This document shows, piece by piece, positions 9,616 to 18,254 of a DNA stretch of 42,069 bases. The stretch's first letter is position 1. Every line of letters starts with the position of its first letter. The notes under the pieces were generated by a model, which made no database searches, had not been told where the DNA came from, and was given only the letters and a program-made list of their open reading frames with translations. The stretch spans positions 1 to 42,069 of the forward strand of contig CAYRTD010000018.1 of assembly GCA_964426915.1 (NCBI GenBank). Direction: 5' to 3'. Source of the stretch: CAYRTD01 sp964426915. GTDB taxonomy: Bacteria > Bacteroidota > Bacteroidia > Bacteroidales > GCA-2748055. The position numbers were made by a program, and so were the translations under genes.

Positions 9616-9810
9616 TAGTGTCTGTCCATAATGTCCGATATACTCATCCAATTTTTATTATAAGTGGCATTTCCCGGAGTACCGAGGACAGGCGTGACCG
9701 CATTCGCATCTCGAACATTAGCTTCGCTGAGCTCACCGCCATTTGGCGGATTCGGTTATGATCCAGAAACTCTTTCTGGATCAAGCACTTGACTTTATTG
9801 ACAGATACTA
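9616..9810. repeat. MITE-like repeat, copy B (complete, 195 bp)
   Basis: This is the only copy with both ends inside the window. The left end at 9616 reads TAGTGTCTGTCCATAATGTC, and the right end at 9791-9810 is its near-inverse. The outermost bases at both ends are TA, which could be a TA target duplication. The interior shares 55 identical nt with copy A and holds a perfect 10-bp hairpin (gatccagaaa with tttctggatc, about 9759-9781). Its last three bases form the TAG stop codon of the minus-strand lipoprotein gene. It separates SusC from the upstream PUL genes. Confidence 0.75.
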
Positions 9811-11529
9811 TTTATAGGCTATTGTTACATTGCCTGCTTTTGTTTTTATTCCTGCATTTTTTAATGATTTTCCTGCGGGTAAAAACACGACCAGAACTGC
9901 TTCGCCGCCGGGGATAGAAATCGTTCCGTCATTGTTATTGCCCTTTGCCAGGTATTCCTTCGAAATTATATCAAACAGATCCGTCGCACCTTCGGAATTG
10001 TAGGTCACCACCTTCGACTCAGGGTAAGGATTATAATAAAGAAATACCGGATATTCGTTAGCTGCATAAAAATCAGTAACATTGCAATCAAGTGCCAGAA
10101 TGCCTTCCACATCCGTTGGATGTACGATAGCACCAAACACTCCAACTATCGAAGAACTGTAAAGGCTAAACATCGACTCTTCAGGTTGACCTTCGGTCCA
10201 TTTTGGCCCATCGCCAATAGCAACCGGTGTAATACCCACTAAGTCAGGATTATTCATGTCGTCTGTTTTACGCAGACCTTCGTAAGCGATAACTCCGTTG
10301 GTGATATCCTTAAGATGAGGTAACCACTGATTTTCTATATCTATCTGATCGGGATAAAAAAGGCGTGATGCATTTATTACATTCAGCATATATTTACCAA
10401 TTGCACGTGCATACTGGGGTTCATACTTTACAAGCGGTACCAGAGGCCAGGCAGCAGCCACAGAATTCATAAAAAAAGCGTATCCTCCCCCATCGGTAAT
10501 ACTACCCACCAGTCCGTGTACATCATATTTACCCCAACGTTCAGCAATAACGCCCCAACCATAACGGCCATCGGCAGACTGGCAGCCGTCAAAAAAATGA
10601 TTGAGCAACTTTTTCACATCGAAGTCGGTGCCTTGCTCGGCATTTAACCGGGCGGCGGTATAAGCTCCAAAAGGCTGAAGTATTTCATAAAACCTGCTTT
10701 CGTTCTGGTCAGCAAGTGTCTTTGTAGCACTGATAGCTCCCTGAAGATACCTCTCATCGTCGAATAGATGATAAGCAGAATACAATAACCATGCATGTCC
10801 TCCGGCAACATCCTGCTGCCAGGGAATATGATTGCGCATCCCTTTCAATTGTGCGTAATCAACATAAGAATAATCATAGTTGCCATTTAATACCGAATCG
10901 GCTTTAAAAAACTGTTCAGCAACGCTGTGTTGTATAGCCCGGGCATTATCAACCTCAGGAAAAACTGCCGATACACCATAATACAGAATATTGGGATACA
11001 CATCGTACCACCAGTCGCGTCCATAACCTCCACCCAGCATCGCCACATCCGGGTTTGTGTTGTTCATCACAATTTTCCATCCGTTCTCGCTGTTAAAATA
11101 GTTTTGCGACATTTTAACATAGTTGTAGCCGTGCTGACTTGTTTTATCAATACCTATCAAACCTGCGCTGAGTAATGAGTTTAAAGAAGTTAGGGCTTCA
11201 TGAAATTCGCCGTTGTTTTTATCAGGCCCCTGGCGGACATCACCGATAACAGTATACAATCCGTAGGTCACCTGATCGATGTTATGCCGGGAACTATCCA
11301 ACCAGATATACGGCCCTAAAGCAGTATCTTTGTCAAAATCATACACCAGACTGTCAAACTGGATGGCTTTATCCTTCCAGTCAATAATTTCTAATGGCTG
11401 TGGCAAATCGGGCATCTGATCGACACGAAGAATACCGGTTTGTTTTACTGGTATAGCTTCGTAGTCTTTACAGGAACCTAAAAAGCCGTTAATAATGAAA
11501 GCCAGAATGATGAATGACATGTTTTTCAT
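9808..11529 (-). CDS. Exported lipoprotein of unrecognised family, paralogue of the secreted PUL protein
   Basis: A 573-aa protein with signal peptide and lipobox FLGSC (Cys20 lipidated). The following residues KDYE are not the strong acidic signal, so the protein may face the periplasm. It shares with residues 24-530 of the 1038-aa protein the motifs DQMPDLP (37-43), GIDKTSQHG (126-134), RDWWYD (171-176) followed by PN, YDVHGLVG (335-342), NASRLFYPD (386-394) and LYSSSIVG (456-463). It lacks the Ig-like, LamG and T9SS parts. Conserved acids worth testing are Asp172, Asp176 and Asp336. I do not recognise the family; an alpha/alpha-barrel glycoside hydrolase or lyase is the best guess. A periplasmic enzyme that finishes what the secreted paralogue starts would fit the layout. 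Its stop codon is supplied by MITE copy B, so the original C-terminus may have been slightly different. Met4 is an alternative start. Confidence 0.85.
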   Translation of the reverse strand: MKNMSFIILAFIINGFLGSCKDYEAIPVKQTGILRVDQMPDLPQPLEIIDWKDKAIQFDSLVYDFDKDTALGPYIWLDSSRHNIDQVTYGLYTVIGDVRQGPDKNNGEFHEALTSLNSLLSAGLIGIDKTSQHGYNYVKMSQNYFNSENGWKIVMNNTNPDVAMLGGGYGRDWWYDVYPNILYYGVSAVFPEVDNARAIQHSVAEQFFKADSVLNGNYDYSYVDYAQLKGMRNHIPWQQDVAGGHAWLLYSAYHLFDDERYLQGAISATKTLADQNESRFYEILQPFGAYTAARLNAEQGTDFDVKKLLNHFFDGCQSADGRYGWGVIAERWGKYDVHGLVGSITDGGGYAFFMNSVAAAWPLVPLVKYEPQYARAIGKYMLNVINASRLFYPDQIDIENQWLPHLKDITNGVIAYEGLRKTDDMNNPDLVGITPVAIGDGPKWTEGQPEESMFSLYSSSIVGVFGAIVHPTDVEGILALDCNVTDFYAANEYPVFLYYNPYPESKVVTYNSEGATDLFDIISKEYLAKGNNNDGTISIPGGEAVLVVFLPAGKSLKNAGIKTKAGNVTIAYK

Positions 11530-11714
11530 TCGATTGTATTTTTGTTAAACAGTTATTAATAAATCCTAAGTTCTATAGTGTCAATATTTACTGCCTGGTT
11601 TAAATTTCACAGCTCAATAATCCTGGCAATATAAAATATCCTTGTTTTTTGATATTTGTCAAGCCCGCAAGCCGGCACGTTTTATTTATGGCTTTCGATC
11701 CACGAAAATTCCAT

Positions 11715-13013
11715 TTAATTTAAAATTAATTTCTTTCTTTTTAAGTCAGAGGGTTTTATTTCAGGTTCATCAACATAGGAATGTTTAATAATATTTTTTG
11801 CAAGGGGAATAGATAACATCTGAATGGCTGCAACAATAATAAGGGCATATCTGAGAGCAAAAACTTCGGATACATTCAGGGCAAGAAAAATGAATAATCC
11901 GAGGCCTGCCACACGTCCGAGATATAAACCAAATTCATGATTCAAAATATAGGCGTAATTATTTCGTTTTTCGCGCTTCGAAACAACATCAATTACTTTC
12001 ATCATAATGGGATAATAGGCCAGGTCGTGCAAAGGCTGGAAGAAAACTTTACACAATACAAACACCATTACCCCAAAAGCCGACAATTCAATGCCGTTTA
12101 CAATGGTGCCTATCAAAAAAATTGTAATGCCAAGACCGAAAATAAGAAGGCGGTGTTTGGGTTTTGTAAAACGACCCAACAGGTACAGCAGAACCGCTGT
12201 CAATCCACCACTAATTCCCTGCACAAGGCCAAGGGTACCCTCATTACCAACATACCGCATAATTAACATGGCAGGAGCAGTAACCAAAAATCCCTGTACC
12301 ATTCCTTTCATCATTGCCAGCAAAATTTGTTTGTTCCATAACTTTTCAAAACGAAAAAAGAGAAAATCTTTTTGTTTGGGATTCTCAAATTTGCCCGTTG
12401 AAAGCATAATACATGCAAAAACAGTAATTACAAACACGAGGATGGTAACTAACTGGTATCCCCTGAATACATCAAAGGTAAATCCGCCTATGGTCAACCC
12501 ATCAATGGATACGAGCAATGCACCTATGGCAAGCGGTATAATAATGTTTGAGATCGTAAAGAAAAAAGATTCCAGTCCGAAAAAATAATTGCGGTTTTCA
12601 TCCCGGGTTGTATCCAAAGCCATGAGATAACGGTTTGTCCAGAAAAAGCCCGAGGCTGCACCAATTAACATGCCCGCAACAATCAGCCCACTCAGTCCGA
12701 TGTCTTTGACGAACATCATACCTACCATGGAAATGCCACTCAGCAAAATGCCAAAGCTGTATAAGTGAGCTACTTTAAATCGTTTAAGCAAAACCCCGTT
12801 AGTAAATGAAGTAATGATTATCCCTGTATACATAGCCACCTGAAATATTGCCACAAAGCTGGTATCGGAAAAAAACCGCATAATATATGCGGCCATAAAA
12901 ATCTCAACAACGGGCAAAACCAATGCGTATAGCATATTGGTTATCAACAAAACCCTCATGCTGTGCGGCATTGTTAAAAAAAATTGAAATTCCGTTTTGA
13001 GTTTTGCTAACAT
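11715..13013 (-). CDS. MFS transporter, probable oligosaccharide importer of the PUL
   Basis: A 432-aa integral inner-membrane protein with about 11-12 hydrophobic segments spread over the whole length, and short charged loops such as KRFKVAH and TKPKHR in the positions typical of the Major Facilitator Superfamily. A cytoplasmic tail rich in Lys ends the protein. It starts 15 nt downstream of the GH130 stop codon, so the two are co-transcribed. MFS proteins next to GH130 enzymes in Bacteroidota usually carry the di- or oligosaccharide substrate of that enzyme into the cytoplasm. The transported sugar here is therefore inferred to be a mannose-containing oligosaccharide. The sequence alone does not prove transport direction or substrate. 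Confidence 0.85.
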   Translation of the reverse strand: MLAKLKTEFQFFLTMPHSMRVLLITNMLYALVLPVVEIFMAAYIMRFFSDTSFVAIFQVAMYTGIIITSFTNGVLLKRFKVAHLYSFGILLSGISMVGMMFVKDIGLSGLIVAGMLIGAASGFFWTNRYLMALDTTRDENRNYFFGLESFFFTISNIIIPLAIGALLVSIDGLTIGGFTFDVFRGYQLVTILVFVITVFACIMLSTGKFENPKQKDFLFFRFEKLWNKQILLAMMKGMVQGFLVTAPAMLIMRYVGNEGTLGLVQGISGGLTAVLLYLLGRFTKPKHRLLIFGLGITIFLIGTIVNGIELSAFGVMVFVLCKVFFQPLHDLAYYPIMMKVIDVVSKREKRNNYAYILNHEFGLYLGRVAGLGLFIFLALNVSEVFALRYALIIVAAIQMLSIPLAKNIIKHSYVDEPEIKPSDLKRKKLILN

Positions 13014-13028
13014 ATTCGGTGCTTGTTC

Positions 13029-14072
13029 TTACACTAATGTTGATAATATTTCCTTTATTGAAAAGCGGGCCCCACAGATTACTTCATCGCTGGCACCATA
13101 ATAAATGGTGATTGTATCGTCCTCGATATAATGACCATTGGTAAAAACCACATTGCCAAAAAATCCGGTTTGTTCGTATGGCTGAGTAGGTTCCATAATA
13201 GGTTCTGTGCTCCGGGCAATTAGCTTTGAAGGATTTTCCAAATCCAGCAGCAATGCACCCAGACAATAACGATTCTCACTATTGGCTCCGTGATAAATTT
13301 CTAACCAGCCTTTATCTGTCCTGATGGGCGCTCCTCCAGCTCCTACCCTTGCCGAATCCCACATACCTGGACGCGAGGTAGCAATACATGTATGACCTCC
13401 CCAGTGCAATAAATCCGGCGATTGAGCAAGCCAGATATAGTTACCTCCCAGTTCCGGGCTGCTGGGACGGTGCAAGGCATAATAAGTGTTATTTATTTTT
13501 TCTTCAAAAAGAGCACAGTCTTTATTATGGGGTGGCAAAATCATGCCTTCGCGGTTAAAATTTTTCCAGTCTGTTGTCCTGATAAACCCTACACCAACGC
13601 CATATTCAGATACTTCCGTAAATGTGAGGTTATATTCATCGTTTATATATGCCACCCTGCAATCTTCAATTCCAAAAGATTCCAGTTTACCCTGTCCGAA
13701 AATTGGAGAATAACCTTCCGGCTCATAGAAATTTATACCATCGTTGCTGCACACCAATCGAAGGTATGAGAGTGTGGTCAGGTAATCCTTCTTTTTATAA
13801 TTAATAACCCTGGGATCCGAGACATCGAGATCCGGATCATCTTTATCGAAACTAAGAATTTCAATGATCCCTTCATTATTGTATACCGGAAAGCTGATTT
13901 TACCTTCAATTTGCTTTGGCCTTTCGGCCACGCGCAGCAGTAACCAAATTTTATCCTCAAACCGGAAAACACCAGGATTAAGCAAACACACTATTTCCAT
14001 TCCTTCAATACCAGGTTTCATATCAGTGGGACGAAGAATCGGGTTTTCAGAAAATCGCTGTGCCATATCCAT
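13029..14072 (-). CDS. GH130-family beta-mannoside phosphorylase or mannosidase
   Basis: A 347-aa five-bladed beta-propeller enzyme. Family landmarks are NPGV (32-35), LLLR (44-47), SDPRV (85-89), IEDCRV with the acid pair Glu136/Asp137 (the general-acid position in GH130), KD at 184-185, HRPSSP (201-206), GAGGAPI followed by GWLEIYHGA (245-263), and YYGASD (324-329). There is no signal peptide, so it acts in the cytoplasm, which favours phosphorolysis of an imported beta-mannoside to mannose-1-phosphate. Lys184 and His201-Arg202 lie about where phosphorylases hold phosphate, but that alignment is from memory, so hydrolysis remains possible. It is the first structural gene after the HTCS and is preceded by a promoter-like box at 14095-14102. 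Met3 is an alternative start. Confidence 0.92.
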   Translation of the reverse strand: MDMAQRFSENPILRPTDMKPGIEGMEIVCLLNPGVFRFEDKIWLLLRVAERPKQIEGKISFPVYNNEGIIEILSFDKDDPDLDVSDPRVINYKKKDYLTTLSYLRLVCSNDGINFYEPEGYSPIFGQGKLESFGIEDCRVAYINDEYNLTFTEVSEYGVGVGFIRTTDWKNFNREGMILPPHNKDCALFEEKINNTYYALHRPSSPELGGNYIWLAQSPDLLHWGGHTCIATSRPGMWDSARVGAGGAPIRTDKGWLEIYHGANSENRYCLGALLLDLENPSKLIARSTEPIMEPTQPYEQTGFFGNVVFTNGHYIEDDTITIYYGASDEVICGARFSIKEILSTLV

Positions 14073-14094
14073 AGCCGTATATTTTAGTCACTTA

Positions 14095-14102
14095 CAAATA
14101 TA
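14095..14102 (-). promoter_or_regulatory. Candidate -7 promoter box for the PUL operon
   Basis: On the minus strand this reads TATATTTG, a full match to the Bacteroidota -7 consensus TAnnTTTG. It lies 22 nt upstream of the GH130 start codon, giving a short leader. I see no good -33 TTTG at the usual spacing, which would fit a promoter that depends on an activator such as the neighbouring HTCS. Confidence 0.4.
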
Positions 14103-14175
14103 CGACAGGGCAACCCAAATAGCGTCCGCTATATTCCTGTTCTTGTCCGCCAGAGTACAAAATGAAACATTTAAG

Positions 14176-14193
14176 AAATTATGGACAGACACA
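14176..14193 (-). repeat. Isolated terminal fragment of the MITE family
   Basis: On the minus strand this reads tgtgtctgtccataattt, matching the left terminus of the repeat family. No partner terminus is seen nearby. It lies just past the stop codon of the HTCS gene, in the gap that should also hold the PUL promoter. Confidence 0.45.
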
Positions 14194-14195
14194 AG

Positions 14196-17100
14196 CTATG
14201 ATCCTTTTCGATATTCTGAGGGCGAGCATGCATATGCCTTATTGAATAAATCATAAAAATGAGTACGGCTGGCAAACCCGGTTTGATCAATTATCTCGCT
14301 AACCGTAAGCAAGGTGGATCGCAGGAGGGTTGCTGCCTTGCTAAGCCGACGCTGATTTATCAGGCTGTGTGGTGTAATGCCGAGTACCGATTTGGTTTTA
14401 TTGTATAGTGAAGATTTGCTTACAGCAAGTTTATCGCATATTTTTTCTGATGACAAATGTTCGTCATACAGATTTTCGTCAATATAACTCAATAGTTTTT
14501 GAAAAAAAGGATCAGGGATTTCTTTAACCAGAGCGGGGTCATTGGTATGTCGCCCCACGTGATCCCTGATCCGTTGACGCAATTCCAGAAGATTTAAAAT
14601 CATCGCTTTCAGGTGGCCGGAATGAAAGGGCTTGGGAATATAAGCATCAGCACCTGCTCTGAGACCTGAAATCCTGTCTTCGATTTCTGCTTTGGCTGTA
14701 AGAAGTATTAAAGGAAGGTGACTGGTATCAACATTATCACGGATCTTTTTGCAAAGATCTATACCATCCATTCCAGGCATTATAACATCAGAAACAATTA
14801 AATCCGGATTAGCTTCAATCAACTTATCATAACCTTCCAGCCCGCTTCCTGCAATAAGCACATTAAAATCCTGCCTGAGAATATTCCGGAGTAACTTTTG
14901 CATTTCCGGTTCATCATCGATTATCAGAATGGTATGTTTTTCATTTACTTTAGTTGTGCCCTTGACTGGCAAAGGCTCAGCAACATCTTCAATATATCCC
15001 CTTTCGGTATTCCCTGAGGCCGGATCATCTATCAATACCTCTGAGCTCAGTTGATGTACATCAGGGAGATAACAAAAAAAAGTCGTTCCCCTTTCAGGTT
15101 CACTTTCCACCCGAATGTTTCCTTTCAGCAACTCAACCAGGCCCTTTGTAACGGCCAGTCCAAGACCGGTTGACCGAAAAACCGATAAATTATCTTTTTT
15201 TCTGACAGAAGGTATACCAAAAGGCTCGAAAATTTTCTGAAGGAATGCCTGGTTAATGCCTTCCCCATTATCTTCTATCTCAACATGTAGTACTGAATTG
15301 ATATAGTGAACTCTAATCTTAATAAAACCGCCCGGTTTATTGTATTTAATTGCATTAGAGATCAAGTTGGTTATAATTCGCTGAAACTTATCCGCATCTG
15401 TTTTAAATTCAATATCGGGTTGTTCTGTTATCAACTCACAACTAATATTTCGTTGCCGGGTGAGTAACTCAAAATCAGTTATTATTTCATTTATCAGCTC
15501 TACCGGTTTTGTTAACTGTATATTCAGGGGTTCTTTCCCTTTTTCCAGCTTGCGGAACTGCATGATTTCAAGCACAAGCTTCTGAAGTTTTATACTGTTT
15601 CTGTAAACTTTCTGTAGTCGCGAATTTTCCCGGATTCCTGGAGAATCTTCGATCAATTCATCAACATGCGTTGAAATAAGTGTCAATGGTGTACGAAATT
15701 CATGTGCTACGTTGGTGAAAAATTCCAGCTTATACTGCTGCAATTCATCCTCTCTTTTTTTCTTAAATTCCTGAAGAGCCAGTTCCTTTTTACGCGCCTC
15801 TCGTTGGCGGTGTGTTCTGATGATTAGCACTTGTATTCCAATAATTATTAAAAAATATACAATGAAGGCCCATCCCGTTCTCCAGAAGGGAGGTCGGATA
15901 AAAATTTTAATTTCTCTTATCTCATCCGACCATTTTCCGTTTTCGTCGGTTACCCTTAACTGAAATATGTAATTACCCGGATCAAGGTTTGAAAAGCTAA
16001 TAGCCTGTTGTTGTAAATTGGTTGTCCATGTATCATCAAAATTTTTTAACCGGTACCATATTTTATGCCGGTCCTTTCCCCAATAAACCAGGGGAGATAC
16101 ACGGAAGGTCAATGTATTTTCGTTGTATTTGAGATGGAGGTCTTTCTGAAGATTAATCCGGCTGGTGAGAATCTCGTTATCTGATACATCCATAGGGACG
16201 TTGCTAATCAGTAAGCGATTAATCGCCAGTGGAGGAAAATATGACGAAAACTTAATTTTATGGGGCCGGATAATATCAACTCCCATAGTTCCACCAACAT
16301 AAAGCAGGCTATCGTTTGGGTCGAAAAAAGAAGCGCCGTCACTGTATTCATAGTTAATCAATCCATCGTTAGTATTAAAACTTCTCACATTTTCCCTGCC
16401 CTGGTCAATCAAAGATAAACCCTGATTTGTAGTAAGCCATAAATTTCCATATCTGTCATCCTGAATGCTGTGAATGCTTGCACTTGAAAGATCGGATTGC
16501 AGGGATAATCCACTGGCAGATACCGAATCGGCAGATACTGGTATGAGGCTGAACAATCCATTGCTGGTACCTACCCAAATATAACCATTACGATCAGCAA
16601 AGAGAGAAATGACATCATCGTTGCCGATTAATTTAGGGTGCAGTTTATTAGAATAATGCCCAATTACACGCTTGGTAATGGTGTTGTAGCGAAACACGCC
16701 CCATCCTCTGGTTCCAATCCATATCACTCCGGGTTTTTCTTCAGCAAGTGTATATACGATTTGTTGCTGTTTTGCCGGAGAGTCCATATCCGTATCAAGT
16801 ACAACCTGCTCACAACTTATGGGAATTGAGCCTGTTTGTTTATCAAGCTCAACCAGAATAACCCCGTAACCACTCGTCCCGAGATATATGCGCCCATCGC
16901 TTGATTTAAGAATCCGGTAAACAGAAGCAAAATCGAGCTTATCCGGAATAATGAAATCTTTTGGAAAATTACGAATAGTGTTGTAATCTGATGAAATAAT
17001 ATCAATTCCTTTACCATCAACACCTGCCCAGATAGAACCATCCCTTTGTTCAAGGAGGGAAATAACGGAATTGTTACTTAGTCCATTTTGTACTGAAATT

Positions 17101-18245
17101 TGCCGTTTATGTTTTCCATCAGCATCAAACACATCTATTCCGCCCCCCTTGGTTCCCACAAGAATGTCATTCTTCCGGGTTACCAGAATACTCCTTACAA
17201 TAGGATAGGATAATTTTTCTGAAGCTAATCGTTGGTTCGGGAATTCAGTCAGTTTGAGATTATAGGCTCCATTGCCATCAGTACCAATCCATAGAATGTC
17301 AGCTTTCGATTCATACAGACTTAAAATACGGGTACCAATAGAATTAGTCTTGAAATCTCCGGTTGATAGATGTAAGGGTTCAAATTCCGGCTTAGATAAG
17401 TTTATTCTGAAAATATTCCCCTTTTCGGTTCCGGTCCATATATTTCCTTTCTTTCCGGAGGCAGCAAATGAAGTTATAATATCATCTTTGACAGAGAGAG
17501 AGTAAACTTTTTTCGCCTGCAGATCCAATTTCATAGCCACGCCATTTCGCTGGGCGATAAAAATGTACGCATTGTTGCCATTACTATAAGCCATTGAGGT
17601 AGTGATCGTACCGGTCAGGGATATTTGAAGGATCTCAGTAAGTTGATCACCTGTCTTTTTAAACAGAGTCCCACTATCAGAAATACAATAAAGGCTTGAA
17701 CCTATAATATGAATTCTTTTTATGCTGTGCGAAACTGATGCCGACCTACCTGAAAACCCAATCCTGGCAAACTGATGAGATGCTGTATCGAACCTGAAAA
17801 CACCTCTTCCATTAACAGTTACAAAAGTACCAACCCTATCAGAATGACAAATAGCGATGTCATTCTCATAGTTTATCTGATCCGATTCGTTAGTGAAAAA
17901 GGAAAAAAACCGATCACCCACATTATCATACAATCCCACGCCTTGGTTGGTCAACATCCATATAGGACCCGATGCAACAGGATACATCTCGCGAATAACA
18001 TGGTTGTGTATTGAATGAGAGCTACTTCCTGGCAAATAGGTTGCAATATTACTACCATCGTAACGGTTCAAGCCATTCCAGGTACCCATCCATACATAAC
18101 CCTCAGCATCCTTTACAATTGAATTAACGGCACCATTCGAAAGCCCGTCACGCCGCGAAATTGCATGCACATTGGTTATAAATTCAGTTTTGGCTGAAAC
18201 GACCTGTAGCAGAGCAAAAAGAAGTATAATAATTTTTTTATTCAC
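14196..18245 (-). CDS. Hybrid two-component system regulator (HTCS) of the PUL
   Basis: A 1349-aa one-protein sensor and transcription factor. Signal peptide at 1-18. Reg_prop-type periplasmic propeller repeats follow (about 25-665; blades such as GYVWMGTWNGLNRYDG at 49-64). A Y_Y_Y domain lies at about 705-785 and a membrane helix at about 790-810. The HisKA domain has the phosphorylated His848 in NVAHEFRTPL. HATPase_c carries an N-box at 960-967, DNGEGI at 992-997 and GLGLA at 1027-1031. The receiver domain has the acid pair DD at 1110-1111, phospho-acceptor Asp1153 and Lys1205. An AraC-type HTH closes the protein (about 1255-1349). It should sense a glycan breakdown product in the periplasm and switch on the operon beginning at 14072. 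The start codon is GTG, fixed by the signal peptide; an AGGGA stretch overlaps the upstream stop codon. It lies 9 nt after the molybdopterin subunit gene, so the two may share a transcript. Confidence 0.95.
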   Translation of the reverse strand: MNKKIIILLFALLQVVSAKTEFITNVHAISRRDGLSNGAVNSIVKDAEGYVWMGTWNGLNRYDGSNIATYLPGSSSHSIHNHVIREMYPVASGPIWMLTNQGVGLYDNVGDRFFSFFTNESDQINYENDIAICHSDRVGTFVTVNGRGVFRFDTASHQFARIGFSGRSASVSHSIKRIHIIGSSLYCISDSGTLFKKTGDQLTEILQISLTGTITTSMAYSNGNNAYIFIAQRNGVAMKLDLQAKKVYSLSVKDDIITSFAASGKKGNIWTGTEKGNIFRINLSKPEFEPLHLSTGDFKTNSIGTRILSLYESKADILWIGTDGNGAYNLKLTEFPNQRLASEKLSYPIVRSILVTRKNDILVGTKGGGIDVFDADGKHKRQISVQNGLSNNSVISLLEQRDGSIWAGVDGKGIDIISSDYNTIRNFPKDFIIPDKLDFASVYRILKSSDGRIYLGTSGYGVILVELDKQTGSIPISCEQVVLDTDMDSPAKQQQIVYTLAEEKPGVIWIGTRGWGVFRYNTITKRVIGHYSNKLHPKLIGNDDVISLFADRNGYIWVGTSNGLFSLIPVSADSVSASGLSLQSDLSSASIHSIQDDRYGNLWLTTNQGLSLIDQGRENVRSFNTNDGLINYEYSDGASFFDPNDSLLYVGGTMGVDIIRPHKIKFSSYFPPLAINRLLISNVPMDVSDNEILTSRINLQKDLHLKYNENTLTFRVSPLVYWGKDRHKIWYRLKNFDDTWTTNLQQQAISFSNLDPGNYIFQLRVTDENGKWSDEIREIKIFIRPPFWRTGWAFIVYFLIIIGIQVLIIRTHRQREARKKELALQEFKKKREDELQQYKLEFFTNVAHEFRTPLTLISTHVDELIEDSPGIRENSRLQKVYRNSIKLQKLVLEIMQFRKLEKGKEPLNIQLTKPVELINEIITDFELLTRQRNISCELITEQPDIEFKTDADKFQRIITNLISNAIKYNKPGGFIKIRVHYINSVLHVEIEDNGEGINQAFLQKIFEPFGIPSVRKKDNLSVFRSTGLGLAVTKGLVELLKGNIRVESEPERGTTFFCYLPDVHQLSSEVLIDDPASGNTERGYIEDVAEPLPVKGTTKVNEKHTILIIDDEPEMQKLLRNILRQDFNVLIAGSGLEGYDKLIEANPDLIVSDVIMPGMDGIDLCKKIRDNVDTSHLPLILLTAKAEIEDRISGLRAGADAYIPKPFHSGHLKAMILNLLELRQRIRDHVGRHTNDPALVKEIPDPFFQKLLSYIDENLYDEHLSSEKICDKLAVSKSSLYNKTKSVLGITPHSLINQRRLSKAATLLRSTLLTVSEIIDQTGFASRTHFYDLFNKAYACSPSEYRKGS

Positions 18246-18254
18246 CTTATCCCT

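Noticed and set aside
9616..9810. Copy B as a complete insertion sequence
   Set aside because: At 195 bp it has no room for a transposase; only a non-autonomous element is supported.
12091..12588. 165-codon plus-strand open frame opposite the MFS gene
   Set aside because: It is antisense to a clear membrane transporter and has no domain features; it is a shadow of the coding strand.
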